A DNA stretch of 64,000 nucleotides from Lonicera japonica (taxonomy: Eukaryota; Streptophyta; Magnoliopsida; Dipsacales; Caprifoliaceae): NCBI GenBank assembly GCA_021464415.1, contig CM038470.1, forward strand, positions 7,948,394 through 8,012,393, read 5' to 3'. The notes under the pieces are model-generated. The model made no database searches. It was not told the DNA's origin and saw nothing but the letters and a program-made list of their open reading frames with translations. Positions 36,748 through 49,100 of the stretch are shown in pieces. How positions within the stretch are numbered: position 1 is the stretch's first letter; each line of letters begins with the position of its first letter. Both the position numbers and the translations under genes were made by a program.

Positions 36748-37565
36748 TGGGCCCCAGATTTTAACCCTTTTCAGCTCATATTCCCCGAGGACGAGGATCA
36801 AATTCTTAAGATATTTTGAAGAGCAATACAAATTACGCATCCCGCAGCATTTAATAATAGAAAAGCTTTCCAACAACGGGCATCCACGTAAGATCTCTAC
36901 GATCATATTGTCACTCAAAATAATTGTTGTAAGAGATAAAGTTTTGAGCGATTGCATGTACACCTGAACCTGTTTAGTCAAACCAATGCTAACCAACTTC
37001 AGCTCTGTTAGAAAATCGCATGTCAAAACAGTATTTGGCAAGTCATAATCAAACCGAGTGCTAGATGAACCATGAGCAAGGATACCCAAATCAAGAACCT
37101 TAACTTTCTTCTTCAGTGCAAAGTTAATCCACGAGTCAACTTTATCAGCAAACTTACTTTTCAAGTGCTTTTTACGCCTCTTGGGCCTCATATCATTTGG
37201 CGAAAAATACAAATATGATCCGAACTTGATAGAAAACTTGAAAATCGTAGGGCAATCGTGAAGCAGCAACACGTGGTGCATGAAATTAAAGAACCACTTG
37301 TTGTAACGGCCATCTGAGAAATTATTGTATGAGCGCCCATCAAAATCAAGAGTCTGGAGAGAAGTCCATAGGTTTCCGAATCTCCGAAGGAGTACAGTGT
37401 TGACTGCATCTTTTACCGGCAAGAAGGAAAGGATGTGTAGGAGGAGACAGTCTGGTAAGTTGGTGAGCCTATCTTCTTGCTCATCTTCGAGACCCTTATT
37501 CTTCTTAAAGTAACTTCTACTATTAGTACTTATCTCAACAATATCAGTACTCTGCTCCATTGATA

Positions 37566-38470
37566 TCTGTCAAGGAAAAAATAAAAGACGAAGAAAGAAA
37601 ATTGCTATAAGAGGTTGAAGTTGATAAAAAGCAACTTACTCAGGTCACAAACTCAAGAGTAAAAACTTGTAATTAATACAAATTGTTGTGGCGCCAATGA
37701 GATAGAAAGAAAGGTAGACGACACATTACCAGTGTGACCTCGCCATTTCATTTGAGTGGTGCCGCGTAGTTTATAAAAAAATGGAGTAAGCCAAGAGATT
37801 TTCCTAAACTGGGGGCATTTTAATTGGGGCTTTTGCTTATGGTGGCTACAAGTACTGGAAATGGTGCATGATTTCAATGGTTTGGAGCAATTAGCCAAAT
37901 TCGCTATGAATCTGATTAATTGGAACCGTTCTTATAGAGTTTTAGTGGAATTCAATATTCTCCCCGCATACAAATAACACAAATCATTTGCAGAGAAGAA
38001 TGTAAATCAAAGATCAATAAACCCTAAGAAATATAGCATGGACTTTAACTATGACTGTCAGCGATTGGGTTAGGCTTGGCTAGTGGATAAAGGTGCGGGT
38101 TTGAGTTGGGTTGGGGAGGGGTTGGTTTGTTAGTGTAGTTAAAAAAGGTCGAGATTAGACCATCTTTCTTTGAAAAGAAAAAGAAAAAGAAACTAAGAAT
38201 GTGAATACCCAAATTAGGTTTGTTGTTTTTTTCATAGAAAAGTTTAGCTACTGCTGTAACGAATTTAACAACAATGTTTGGATGTAAATTGGAGTGAAAA
38301 CACATGGGATTTCAGAAATGAGGAAGAATTTAGAGCTTTTACCTGCGAAATTGTGGGGAAGAAAAGGTTGTTGGCGATATCCCACTCAATTGCAAGATAC
38401 CATCCAAGGAAACAACTCGTACCGTAGTTTGGCTGCGTTCTATTTGAACCTGAGCTTGAGCTTGAGCTTG
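37566..38470 (-). other. 5' UTR exon, intron and promoter region of F-box pseudogene A
   Basis: An acceptor TTGACAG precedes the ATG exon, and a donor GCAG/GTAAAAG at 38342 ends a non-coding first exon. Both match gene B (48005 and 48949). A GAGCTT hexamer repeat is at about 38450-38475. Confidence 0.6.
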
Positions 38471-38479
38471 AGCTTTCAT

Positions 38480-39344
38480 GTCGTAAATTAAATGTTTTGT
38501 AAAGCTCGGTGGTATATGTACGGTAGTGTTCAGTTTACCCTTTACCTTTTTTTAACTGTTCGCTAGCGGAGGACAAATTTCGCATTTTTATTTATGAATC
38601 AGGTTAACGTGGTTATGTTAAATATTTATTTTTAAAAGTAATTAATTAATTTTTGATATATATTAAATATGATATAAATTTTTATTATTTATATTTATAT
38701 TAATTTTGATATTATTATTTTTCTTTATTTATTTATATTACACAATCATCCGCTTTCTCTTGTAGATGCTCTTGCAATGGTGAAGTAAAATTAAGTGCAT
38801 TTTTGAGAGAGAGCCACCTGACAACCAAATAATTTATTATTTTCGGATAAAGTTATAAATTAATTAATGGATTTAACTTTCATAGTTTTAAATATTAGTA
38901 TTAGCTCATTATGACATAAATAAATAATATTGATCGTATAGGTTAATATCTCACTTAATAAAATTGGTTGGCATTATTTTGTCTTCATAAGAAAAAATTC
39001 TTGAGTGTGATTTTTCGATACTAGTGATAACGAATAATGGACTGAAGTACGTGTCATGAAGGCCTCGTTTTTTTTCCCCCTTATAAATGTAAGATACTAT
39101 TTATATCAAATAAAAAATTACATGTTAACTATATAAATGCACATGCGATACATATATAATCAAGGCCGGCTTTAGGTATAAACGGCCCAAGTTGTAACCT
39201 AGGGTCTCTCGCCTCCAATTTGTTTGGTCCCTTAATTAATTGTGTTATACTAGTTCAATGTATTGGCGTTAATACAAATATTAAATGAAATTATTGTTTA
39301 AATGATATATGAGTGAAAATTTTCACTTTAAGGATTTTGATTTT
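38480..39344. other. Intergenic, no gene seen
   Basis: AT-rich. A fragment CCGGCTTTAGGTATAAACGGCCC...CTAGGGTCTC near 39166-39215 resembles a dispersed plant repeat, but no borders are visible. Confidence 0.4.
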
Positions 39345-40108
39345 GATTTTTGTTACAACAAAATTTCTTTATTATATTTCTTTAATGAGGTCTTCAATAA
39401 TCAATTGTTATTTCTTTTTTACAAAAGTCTTCATAATAGGCATATGATTGAAAAAAAAATTACTATAAGGATTTATTTATTTTTTGTTGCAACAAAACTT
39501 CTTTATTATATTTCTTTAACGTGGTCTTCAATAATCAATTACATTTTTATTTTTCTTACAAAGTCTTCAAATTATTTAATATATCCTTATATATTCACAA
39601 TGCACAAAACTTTCTCTTTAATTAGTCTTTTTATAATTTTTCTCTATGTTTTTCTTTAGCTAATATATGACTAAAAAATTTTAACTTGTTTTTTTGTAAG
39701 TTTACAAATATCATTACTATTAGGATTGTTATGTTGCAAGTTTTTTTGTGTAGTTATGTTACATAAGTATAAAAAGGTCCTACAACAATTTTTTTATTAT
39801 CTTTCTTTAACAAGGTCTTCAATAATCAATTGCCTTTTTTTTTACAAAGTTTTCTTATTATTTAACATATAATTCTTTATTCACAATGCACAACACTCTC
39901 TTTAATTAAGTCTTATTATAACTTTTTAAATATCATTGCTATATGGAAATAATATTTTTTTACATGTGTACTTATACTACAAAAATATACATAAATATAC
40001 AAGGACCCTACAATAAAACTTCTTATTGTTTTTCTTTTAAAGAGGTATTCAATAATTAATTCCCTTTTTTTACAAAGCTTTGGTGTTATTTAACACGTTT
40101 TTCTATAT
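39345..40108. repeat. Diverged tandem repeat, about four units
   Basis: The motif ACAAnAAnnTTCTTTATTnT...TTTAA...GGTCTTCAATAATCAATT recurs near 39357, 39495, 39783 and 40013, followed by TTTACAAAG...TTATTTAA. The next unit is interrupted by the element at 40109 and seems to resume at about 41255 (TATTCATAATGCACAACA). Confidence 0.65.
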
Positions 40109-41248
40109 GCCACCCTCCATATCTCTCTGTAACACTCCCCATTTCTATAACACTCCTTTGGTACATTCCTTTTCTTCCTTCCACCCCCCAATTCTAAAGA
40201 GCACTCACCCTTAAATAATAATAATAATAATTAGTCTTAATCCTAATAATAAAAATAACATAATTCATTAACTTTACCAAAAATCACATTCTCTCTCTTC
40301 TTCCTCCATTTTTTCTTCCTCTCTTTGTTAAATAAGTTTATTTATAAGTATATTGAGCGGCTTTGTAAGTATATTGATTGGTACAAGTTCCTCTCTTCTT
40401 CTTCCTCCATTTCTTCTATTTTATTTTATTTTCATTTTTGGCCTCTCCACCATTAATAACCTCCTAAACTTAATATGAAGCTATATCCGGCTTAACGCAA
40501 CCGATTAAATAACAAAGGACTCGATGCAGATAAGTTGAGTTCAGCAAAATTTTCATTCAATGTTGCTTGGCCGGAATCTACCGAGTGTGAAGGTATGTTA
40601 CTCAGCCTAAAATAACCGAGCGTGATTTTTCAAGGAACAATGCATGCTTGGCTGTTACCAATCGATATTTTTAGCCAAACTCGGCCCCTTAAGAACGAGT
40701 GAAGTCATCTTCTTCGTCCTTACGCAACCAAGCAAAAAATTATCACTCAACAACCCAAAGAATGCTTGCTTCACTGTGAATAACCGTGCTTCTTCGAATC
40801 AATTCGGTTATGTATTGCCGAGTAGCCACAAAATTCAGTTGATGTTGTACTGTTGTTTAAAATTGCTTAAGCAATCGTAGTCGACTTGTGTATTTTTACA
40901 AAGTGGCTCATAGAGACTTTTAAGGAGCTTTATAGGAAGAGATATTATTGCAAAGAGAGTTGGGTGGGTTGGCATGATTTAACGGCATTAGACTATTGCT
41001 TGAAATTTTTAAACAAAATTATTTAGCCACTCTATTCAAAAATTTATTGATTATAGGGGTGGTGGGGTGTGAGGTTATTAACTTTATAAAATGATAATGA
41101 TGATGGGAGTAATTATTTGTAATTAATTAATTAATAGTTATAAAGTGTTGATAATTGGGGTTAAAAAAAAATGGTGTGTGGCATTAGTAAAAAACTTTAT
41201 TTTTGTAAGGGAATGTTACAGAGAGATATGGAGGGTGGCAATAGCGCC
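40109..41248. mobile_element. Palindrome-array element 1
   Basis: The left GCCACCCTCCATATCTCTCT and the right end (GGAGGGTGGC at 41231-41240, minus strand GCCACCCTCC...) form about 31 bp of terminal inverted repeat ending in GTAACAYTCCC. The C-rich left arm repeats AACACTCC. The centre has 22-nt palindromes of the form ACTC-N18-GAGT at 40519, 40600, 40679, 40712 and 40802, plus degenerate units. It is inserted in the 39.3-40.1 kb tandem repeat. TSD not resolved. Non-coding. Confidence 0.7.
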
Positions 41249-43028
41249 ACCCTTTTATATTCATAATGCACAACATTTTTTCTAATTTTTTTATATCTTT
41301 TTTTCACTGGTTCACAGTGATTTCTTTTAATAATGAATTGATTTGAGTTTTTATTTTTATTTTTGTTGAATAAAATTCTATCTTTTATTTTTTATTTTGA
41401 CTAAATTTTATATGACTAAAAAAAGGGGTTGAATTTTTTTATAGGCATTAACTAAATACTTGTTTAAAAATGCAAGGATACCAATGAAAATAAATTTCGG
41501 ATTGAAAATATTTTGGGTTTTGTTTTGGTTTTTCTTTTTAAGTTCGATAACATTGTTATTTTTCACATATTCTAAAGAAAAAAAATCATTATTATTTATC
41601 ACTTTCTTTTTCTCAAACTTTTAGTCTAGTACAAATGTGTGATCTAAATTCATTTACTACAACTTTTGATATATTTTTTAAGTTCCATAACATTCCTCAA
41701 GCTAAAATTAAACTCTTGATACGGAATAAATTTCATTTACCAAGTAGGACTTAAGCGTATGCCACTGCGGAAATAATACCTGACCAAAAATGTATTACAA
41801 AAACAACTGAAAATTGTAACTCACATTTGTAGCCCCAAGAAGTACATTACATAATTAACATATCATCAAATTAAGAAAGATTTATTGATCTGGTTAACTA
41901 TTTTGGATTTATTTGAAATGTGTGTTTGAGAACTCTAATTCTAATTTTGGAGTGCAATTCAAATGTGTGGAATTGGGATTCACAAAAATACCCTACAAAT
42001 GGAAAATTATTTCAAGTTTTAAGAGTATTTCCAAAAGGTTCTTCAAAGGATTAAAGTGCAAGAAATTTGAAGAGCCACATAAACAAAATGAGCTCCCTGA
42101 GTAGTAAAAGAGTATATCTCTTCAAATTTTTTTTTATTATTTTATTCAATGCATTGACACACCAAATTAATAAATGCTTTACTTTTAAAATTAAAAGTAG
42201 AAGAGAATTATTAAAATAATTAAACTTTAAAGAAAGCCTCTTAGATGCGCTCGAAAACCTATCAAAAAAGTTGCCCTACTCTTATGATTTGTGAAGGTGC
42301 ATAAAAATTGAACTTTCACTTTGGGCCAACCCATTTATCCAAGCGACCCACCTAGAAAAATGGCCTGGAGACTTCAAGCCAGTGAAGATTAAATACCCCA
42401 AAGGGGAATCCATGTCAAGATGATCGTAGTGACATCACCATGTGATAAGGCAAGAGAGTAATTCGACCGAGATGGACACGCTTGTCAGTAAGAATGCGAC
42501 ATATGTATAACATAAAAGAAATATGATGCTTTACCGAGATGATCACACCGACCAATGGAGGGGTATACATGTAAAGTGAAAAGTTAATTATTAATAAGAA
42601 TCAAACCACATGTACATTAGTGTATTGGAGGCCAAATTTATCATCTATAATCATTTTACTATTTACCCTAATGAGCATTACTAACCTTAATTCTAAACAA
42701 TAGAAAATGAAAAGCTTATTAAAAAGGGGGTCATAAATTTTAAACAATAGGTAAGAGAGAGAGAAAAAGAATAATAGTTTGTATTATCTCCAATTATTAT
42801 CCAGTTAATACAAGGCACACAACAAAAAGATGATGTACTGCCACAAGGATGTGAAAATCCCTTGGGGAACATACGTATAAATAAAAATCCAATGTTCATT
42901 ATCTAATTAATTTATCCTTAAATTGACTTTGCTGAGAATTCCTCGTTTGGGTGAGTCCAAATTTTTGGTCACCACAATTTGTGAGGCACTCTTAGAGATG
43001 CTCTAACGTGTACCATCAAATCTCAGGA
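41249..43028. other. Intergenic, no gene seen
   Basis: AT-rich. A less AT-rich stretch at 42240-42560 shows no coding frame or known repeat border. Confidence 0.5.
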
Positions 43029-43037
43029 AAATAATAA

Positions 43038-44982
43038 GAGTAAACAGACTAAATGACCACTAAACTTTCGATCTAATACCATTTTGGCCATCGAACTTTA
43101 AAACGAACCACTTTGGCATCCAACTTTGAAGTGAGTACCACTTTGGTCATTTCTTCCAATTTAAATGTTAAATTGAATATAATGAAATCAAGTGCAAGGC
43201 ACATGACTTTATTTAAGCATATTTTAATCATTTTAGTTATAAAATAGCCTAAGTTATGCTATTTGTTGAAAATATTGCTATGTTTTATATGTGACATCCC
43301 GAATCTTAAATAAATATTTTAGCAACATTTAAACGCGTTTAAGCATGGATTAGCATTTACCATTATGTTTGTAGTGTTTGAAATTGAAAAACCATGATTG
43401 AAATGAAGGAACATACTTTTGGGTTTGTTTCTTGGTGTTCTTGTGTGTTGTGATGATGTAATTGGATTTTCTTAATTATGAAGAGATGTAATTTATGAGA
43501 AAAGTAGAAATTTTGCTTAAAATGAGTTGTGTGTTGTTTGTTGATGTTTGGTAAGGTTTTGTATAACATTTTATTTAAAACAAGATAAAAACTTAGAAGT
43601 TTTACATTATGGTAGATTGGTGTCTTTGTGGGAGAATTGCTATAACTCTTTGTAAAAAACTCCGATTGATGCACCGAAAATTGAGTTAGAAAGTAGACAT
43701 ATAAAGCTTTCTAAAAATATATGGTATAACACCTAGTTTTCAGCCAATTAATACAGTTTCTGTGAAGTTGCACCATGTCCAATTGTTGTTTTCTAGACAG
43801 CATGTTTGTACTTGATTGTTTTGTGAATATCCAATGTTTCAGAGGTTGGATTATGCTCAAATTTTGAAATATTGTTTATAGACATGTTGTGTAACCACTC
43901 TAAAAATTTGGGAATAATCGAAGCATGGAAAGTGTCTCGTATGTGCAGGGGATTCGGACTGCACCTAATTTTGAATGGTTGAAATGCGTTGTAAATTAAT
44001 AAGTACATAAGGAGTATACATTTATGTAATTGTTAGTGTATTTTGCACACTTATAAATGGTTATATTGATGTAAAATTGGAATACTAATTATGTTGGATT
44101 AATAGGTGAAGTGACAGATACTTCTAACGCACCGAGAAAATAGAACTCGGAACTACGTTGGTGTGGACTTGAGGTGAATATAGTCACTTGGAATTTATAT
44201 ACATTTAAATGTATAAATGTAAAGGGTGGTGCGGAATATGTATATTGATAATATTGTGCTTAGTGAGTGTAATTGAGTCACGACTTAATTGAAAAATGAG
44301 TATGAAATGGTACATCTCTTTACATATATCAAGAATGGACGTCCACTATCAGGTTTATGATGGGTGGGAATGTTTATAAGAAAAACATTATGTTGTTTCT
44401 GTTTATTGTATATATTTTGTCAATAAGTTAAACACAAACAAATGACAAGTTTTAAGATATAAATATTTACTAGTTTTGTTTTGTGTACTTTGACTAGATA
44501 TCCTTATATATGTGTGAGTTGCAAATATTTGTTGGTATCACTTTTTAATACAAGGTTGTAAAAAGAAAAAAAATCATGGATATTAGATGATTTTGATTTT
44601 GGAAATGATTACGTTATTATATTCTCTTAATTTATTAGTACTTTTAAATAAGTATTATTTTGTTGTTCTAGTGTGACATTATATACACTTTATGTGTTTC
44701 ATTTTGGCAAAAATTATCGGAAGGAAATGTCATTTTGTTGTAATATGACCAAAATAACCTTATACGAAGTCATGTACCACACAAATGCATTAAATTTAAA
44801 AGCCAGATTGGATAGAATAATCAAAGTGGTACTTATTCCAAAGTTGGATAACCAAAGAATTTAACATAATGGTCAAAGTGGTACTACTTTAAAGTTGGAT
44901 GATCAAAGTGGTTCGTTTTAAAGTTTTAATGGTCAAAGTGGAATTAGATCGAAAGTTTAGTAATCATTTGGATTATTTACTC
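43038..44982. mobile_element. Mutator-like MITE family 1, copy A, interrupted by a solo LTR
   Basis: Ends GAGTAAAC...GTTTACTC-like with a perfect 9-bp TSD AAATAATAA (43029-43037 and 44983-44991). The long arms carry ACTTTCGATCTAATACCATT and its inverse. Without the nested LTR (43290-44678) and its TSD it is about 550 bp, matching the uninterrupted copy at 59967-60453. Its right arm has an extra partial repeat of the AGTGGTACT motif. Confidence 0.9.
43290..44678. repeat. Solo LTR (gypsy-like) nested in a MITE
   Basis: 1389 bp, begins TGTGACATCCCGAATC and ends GTGTGACA. A perfect 5-bp TSD TTATA sits at 43285-43289 and 44679-44683. The uninterrupted MITE copy at 60.2 kb shows the empty site. 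The TGTGACATCCCGAAT start and the GAACTCGGAACTACG region near 44150 resemble LTRs of plant gypsy elements. No internal domain. Confidence 0.9.
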
Positions 44983-44991
44983 AAATAATAA

Positions 44992-45560
44992 TATTTTAAG
45001 ATCCCCATTTAAGTGGGGTTATATTTTTGCTGGTTCATATCTCGTCTATTACCATTCGGTCCAATTTTATTTAATAGAATATAGTTAAAGGGTCCAATGG
45101 GTGGAGTATTTTATGAAAATATTTTTTCATGAAACTTAATAGGAAAATTATCTCCACAAAATTTTATCATAAAATTTTAATTAGAAGTGGGTGAAAAGAT
45201 CTTCAAAAATTGTCAAAAATAAACACATACCAATTTTTATTACACCTTTTGGTTTGAATTTTTTAATCAATTTGGTTAAAATAATCTATGCGGATCATCT
45301 TCACCAAATCTTATAACTCTCAAACTAAACACCATTAAACAAAATTGGACCGAAAGGATAAGGAGGAGAAGCCAAGTCCATATACTTGAAGGACAAATAA
45401 CATTAATAATGCACCAAGCAAAATCTCAAATGGGAAGGATGGCTGTTTACAAATGTTGATCCTTCAAATCCACGTTCTTTTAATGCAAAAACCAAACGTT
45501 TGTTTTCCCTGGCAAACAACGAAATACGCATCTTTCAAACACCAAGCCAGTTTACAACAC
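44992..45560. other. Intergenic and 3' flank of F-box gene B
   Basis: No gene recognised. The part from about 45420 is probably downstream sequence of gene B. Confidence 0.45.
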
Positions 45561-45649
45561 AACAACTAAAGGATTGCCAGCTGAACAGTGTATAGCTCTA
45601 TATGACTGCAACCTCGCCATCAAGCATTTCGAAGCACTAAAAAATGTTT

Positions 45650-47999
45650 TCAGGAGAACAGAATTACAACACGATCAGACGCTCTTGGAAAATGCGATAA
45701 TTTTTGGGATAACTCCGATAGTTCGTTTGGGAACTCCAGTAGATCGCTCGACAATTGGTGGGCCTGACGTATAGATTGACCTGTGTAGATCACCATTTTC
45801 TCAAGCATACAAGAGTGGCCAAGGAGAAACTTGGCAAGCGGAAGCAAATACAAATTGGATACAAATCCTGAAATTTTCACAGTTTTTAAATGGTTTAATA
45901 GACAACTGAAAGGCAGCTTTGAGTTCCAGTAGATTTTTTCATCAAAATCATGCGAAATGAGCCACATTTTGTTGTCCCAGTAGTTTCCTTCACGGATTCC
46001 AGATATTCCGAGCCGCAAATCATCACCCTGTGAAGACAGGAATCTCCAAAAATGTTATAAAATGGATTGGTCCATTTGGTTCAATGATTCCAGAGGGACA
46101 TATGCATCCGACATAAAAGACTGACGTATTTGATGCAGTCACCATGTACTAGATAGAATGTGGGCTGCATATGAAATTCATTATTATCCCAATTTATTCT
46201 GACCAATGAATTTTTGCCAGATTGTAATGTCAGTGGTTTATGTTAGATAAATATGTCCCTATAGAAGTACTCTATTTGGTTTTGGAAGGACATAATTTTC
46301 AGCCTCGCACCAAACGAGCCCCAAGACGGGTACAAGAGCAACATTGATTTAAAGAGATATGATAAATATACGGTATATATGACCGATGCCTCTGCTTCGA
46401 TATGTATACTGAGCATCTCTAGATTAGGAGAAGCTCTCAGCAAGCTAGAGATTCCGGGGAGGTGCCACTTGGTAAGCGGTGTCTTTAGGGTCATAAACTT
46501 GCGAGGGGAGGTTGGGCAAGGGACACCTGTTAGCTCCCACAGAGTCAATACCTAGCCACAAAAACAACAATCACAATATGAACTTAGATTTTAACTGTGC
46601 AGTTTAGTGTACACATCAGATAAATTTTATATATAAATAGCAGAAAAGGCTTGATATGATATGAGATAAAAGTAAGAAAAATATATGATCATGAAGGGTT
46701 TGTTTGATTGCATTTCTTTTCCCCTGAAAATGCCCTAAGTTTTATGTTCCATCTATTAGTGGTATTTAATTGCATAATTTCCTATGCAATCAATTTCCAC
46801 AGTATAGCTTGCTTTAGGCTATTTTTCTCCTTTTCCATGAACTTTGAAAACAACCTCCCTCAAAGTTTTTGCACTCCACAGAAAAACTTCTTCACATATA
46901 AAACAATTCCAAGAAATTAAATTATCTTCCATCTAAATTAATCAAATACACCCAAAAAGAAAGAAATTAAACTAAGTTTCCAGAAGAGAATAGCTACCAG
47001 AATACACCAATTGCATATTGTAAAGGTATTGGCATGATGAAGCTTCTCAAGAACCATCCCGACATTGAAGTATCCATCAACAGGACATGCACCTCCAAAG
47101 CAAAGGTCAATGGTGGCTTCAACAAGAGACGATAAATTCTTTAGATCAACATGCCCAAACCCAGAGATATGAAGTGTACTCAAATGTGGGCCAGATATTT
47201 CAACTGTTACTAGTGAACATTCCCCAAGAACGAGCATCAAATTCTTAAGATATGTCGAAGTACAATTCAATTTACGAATGCCACAACATTGAATAATAGA
47301 CAACCTTTCCAACAATGGGCATCCAGATAAAATTCGTTCAATCATTGCGTCACTCAAGACAATAGTAGTAAGAGATAAAGTTTTGAGCAATCTCATGTGA
47401 ACCTGCGACTTTTCGGTTAAACCAATGCTGACCAACTTCAGTTCCGTCAGAGAATCGCAAGTTAAAACATTATTTGGCAAGTCATAATCGAACCGAGTGG
47501 TAGATGAACCATGAGCCAGGATACCCAAATCAAGAACCTTAACCTTCTTCTTCACTGCAAACTTAATCCACGAGCCTACTTTATCAGCAAACTTACTCTT
47601 CAAGTGCTTTTTACGCCTATTAGGCCTAATATCGTTTGGCAAAAAATACAAATAGGATCCGAACTTAAGAGAAAACTTGAAAATCGTAGGACTTTCATGA
47701 AGAAGTAACACGTGGTGCACAAAATCAAAGAACCACTTATTATAGCGATCATCAGAGAGATTATCGTATGAGCGCCCATCAAAATCAAGAGTCCGGAGAG
47801 AACACCATAGGCTTCCAAATCTCCGAAGGAGTACAGTGTTGACTGCGTCTTTTACCGGCAAGAAGGAAAGGATGTGTATGAGGATAGAGTCTGGTAAGTT
47901 GCTGAGCCTATCTTCTTGCACATCTTTGAGACCCTTAGTCTTCTTAAAGCGACTTCTACTATTAGTACTTGTCTCAACAATATCACTACTCAGCTCCAT
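45650..47999 (-). CDS. F-box/LRR/FBD protein (gene B, intact)
   Basis: Probable substrate receptor of an SCF E3 ubiquitin ligase; the substrate is unknown. Exons 46998-47999, 46372-46551 and 45650-46027 join in phase 0 into 519 residues. Residues 30-70 are the F-box (EDRLSNLPDSILIHILSFLP then VKDAVNTVLLRRFGSLW), which in this family binds SKP1. Residues about 150-395 hold leucine-rich repeats such as LTELKLVSIGL and CPLLERLSIIQC. The C-terminal 125 residues carry the FBD segment (LNHLKTVKISGF...GHSCMLEKMVIYTGQ). The exon 2 donor could alternatively be 12 bp upstream. A non-coding first exon ends at 48949 with a UTR intron 48006-48948. It is the intact paralogue of pseudogene A. Confidence 0.9.
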
Positions 48000-48004
48000 T
48001 GGTA

Positions 48005-49085
48005 TCTGTTTAAGAAAGGGAAAAAAAAATAAGAAGAAAGAAAATTGCTATAAGAGGTTGAAGTTGATAAAAAGCTACTCACTTGGGCCATAAACTCAAG
48101 AGTAGTGCTAAGCTTACTCCAATATGGTATGGACTTTTTATACAAATAGAAAGAAAGGTAGACAACACATTAGATTTCTTGCCTCGGTAAGTTCATTTGA
48201 GTGGTGCCACATCAATTACCCCCTCTAATTCCAAAATTTTCGTATTTTAGTGTTAAATTCTCCTTATAGTATTAAAAAAATATACATATATTGACTATTT
48301 TGCCCCAAGAACCCCCCCCCCCCCCAAAAAAGCAGATTTTTTTTTTTACTGCAATAGTTGCGCCCCTCAGCCAAATTCCTGGCTCTACTCTTGTAATGCG
48401 ACAATGAAATATTGGAAATGGTTCATGAATTCAAGAATTCGGTGCACCAAGCCAATTTCACGATGAATATGATTAATAAATAATAACCATTAATTGGAAG
48501 TTGGAACTGGTCACTTACAGAGATAGCGGCGAATTCAATATTTCACCCTGTATACATACAACACGTTTCGCAGAGAAGAATGTAAATCAAAGACCAAGAA
48601 ACTCTAAGAAAAATATCAAAATAATCGTGGACTTCAACTACGATTGTGAATACCCAAATTTGGGTTTTCCATAGAAAACCTTATTTAATGTTGTAAAGAA
48701 TTTTATAACATGCACTATGATGTTTTGGATATGTAATTGGACTAAAAAATCAAGGAACCCTAGGAAATGTATCAAAAGAATCATGGACTTCAACAACGAC
48801 TGTGAACGTGTGAATCCAAAATTAGGGTTTTCCATAGAAAACTTTAGCTAGTCACTTCAAACGATTTTAACAAGATATGAATGTTTGGGTATAGATTGGA
48901 CTGAAAAGCTTGGGAATTTAGATATGAATAAGAATTTAGAATTCTTACCTGTGGGGAAGTTTAAAACTCCGTGGACGATGAATCTATCGCAAGATGCTAA
49001 CGAAGGCAAACAAATTAAAGACTGAATCGGTTATTCGTCGGTTCGCTGCTTACTCCTGAATTTACAATTTTACATGCTCTCTTCT
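48005..49085 (-). other. 5' UTR exon, intron and promoter region of gene B
   Basis: The UTR intron runs from donor CACAG/GTAAGAAT at 48949 to acceptor TTAAACAG at 48006. It contains a run of 14 C (about 48310) and an internal near-repeat (GTGAAT...CAAATT..GGGTTTTCCATAGAAAA at about 48646 and 48808). The Mutator-like MITE at 49101 lies in the promoter. Confidence 0.6.
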
Positions 49086-49100
49086 GCCCAATTTAATTAT

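Larger units (their letters stand above)
27913..37560 (-). pseudogene. F-box/LRR/FBD gene A, disrupted by copia insertion and by lesions in exon 3
   Basis: F-box proteins of this class are substrate receptors of SCF ubiquitin ligases. Comparison with intact gene B gives the exons: exon 1 as 36748-37560 plus 29547-29738 (split by the retrotransposon), exon 2 28846-29025, exon 3 27913-28292. The F-box (EDRLTNLPDCLLLHILSFLP) and leucine-rich region are readable. Removing the element and one TSD copy would leave exon 1 open throughout. Exon 3 is 2 bp longer than in gene B: one extra base lies near 28250 and another near 27955. A Trp codon of gene B is TGA at 28190-28192. So it is broken in at least four ways. 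Which came first is not determinable here. A 5'-UTR intron (37567-38342) is shared with gene B. Confidence 0.9.

Noticed and set aside
48308..48345. Poly-C followed by A and T runs as a functional element
   Set aside because: A simple homopolymer in the UTR intron of gene B; also a likely place for sequencing error.
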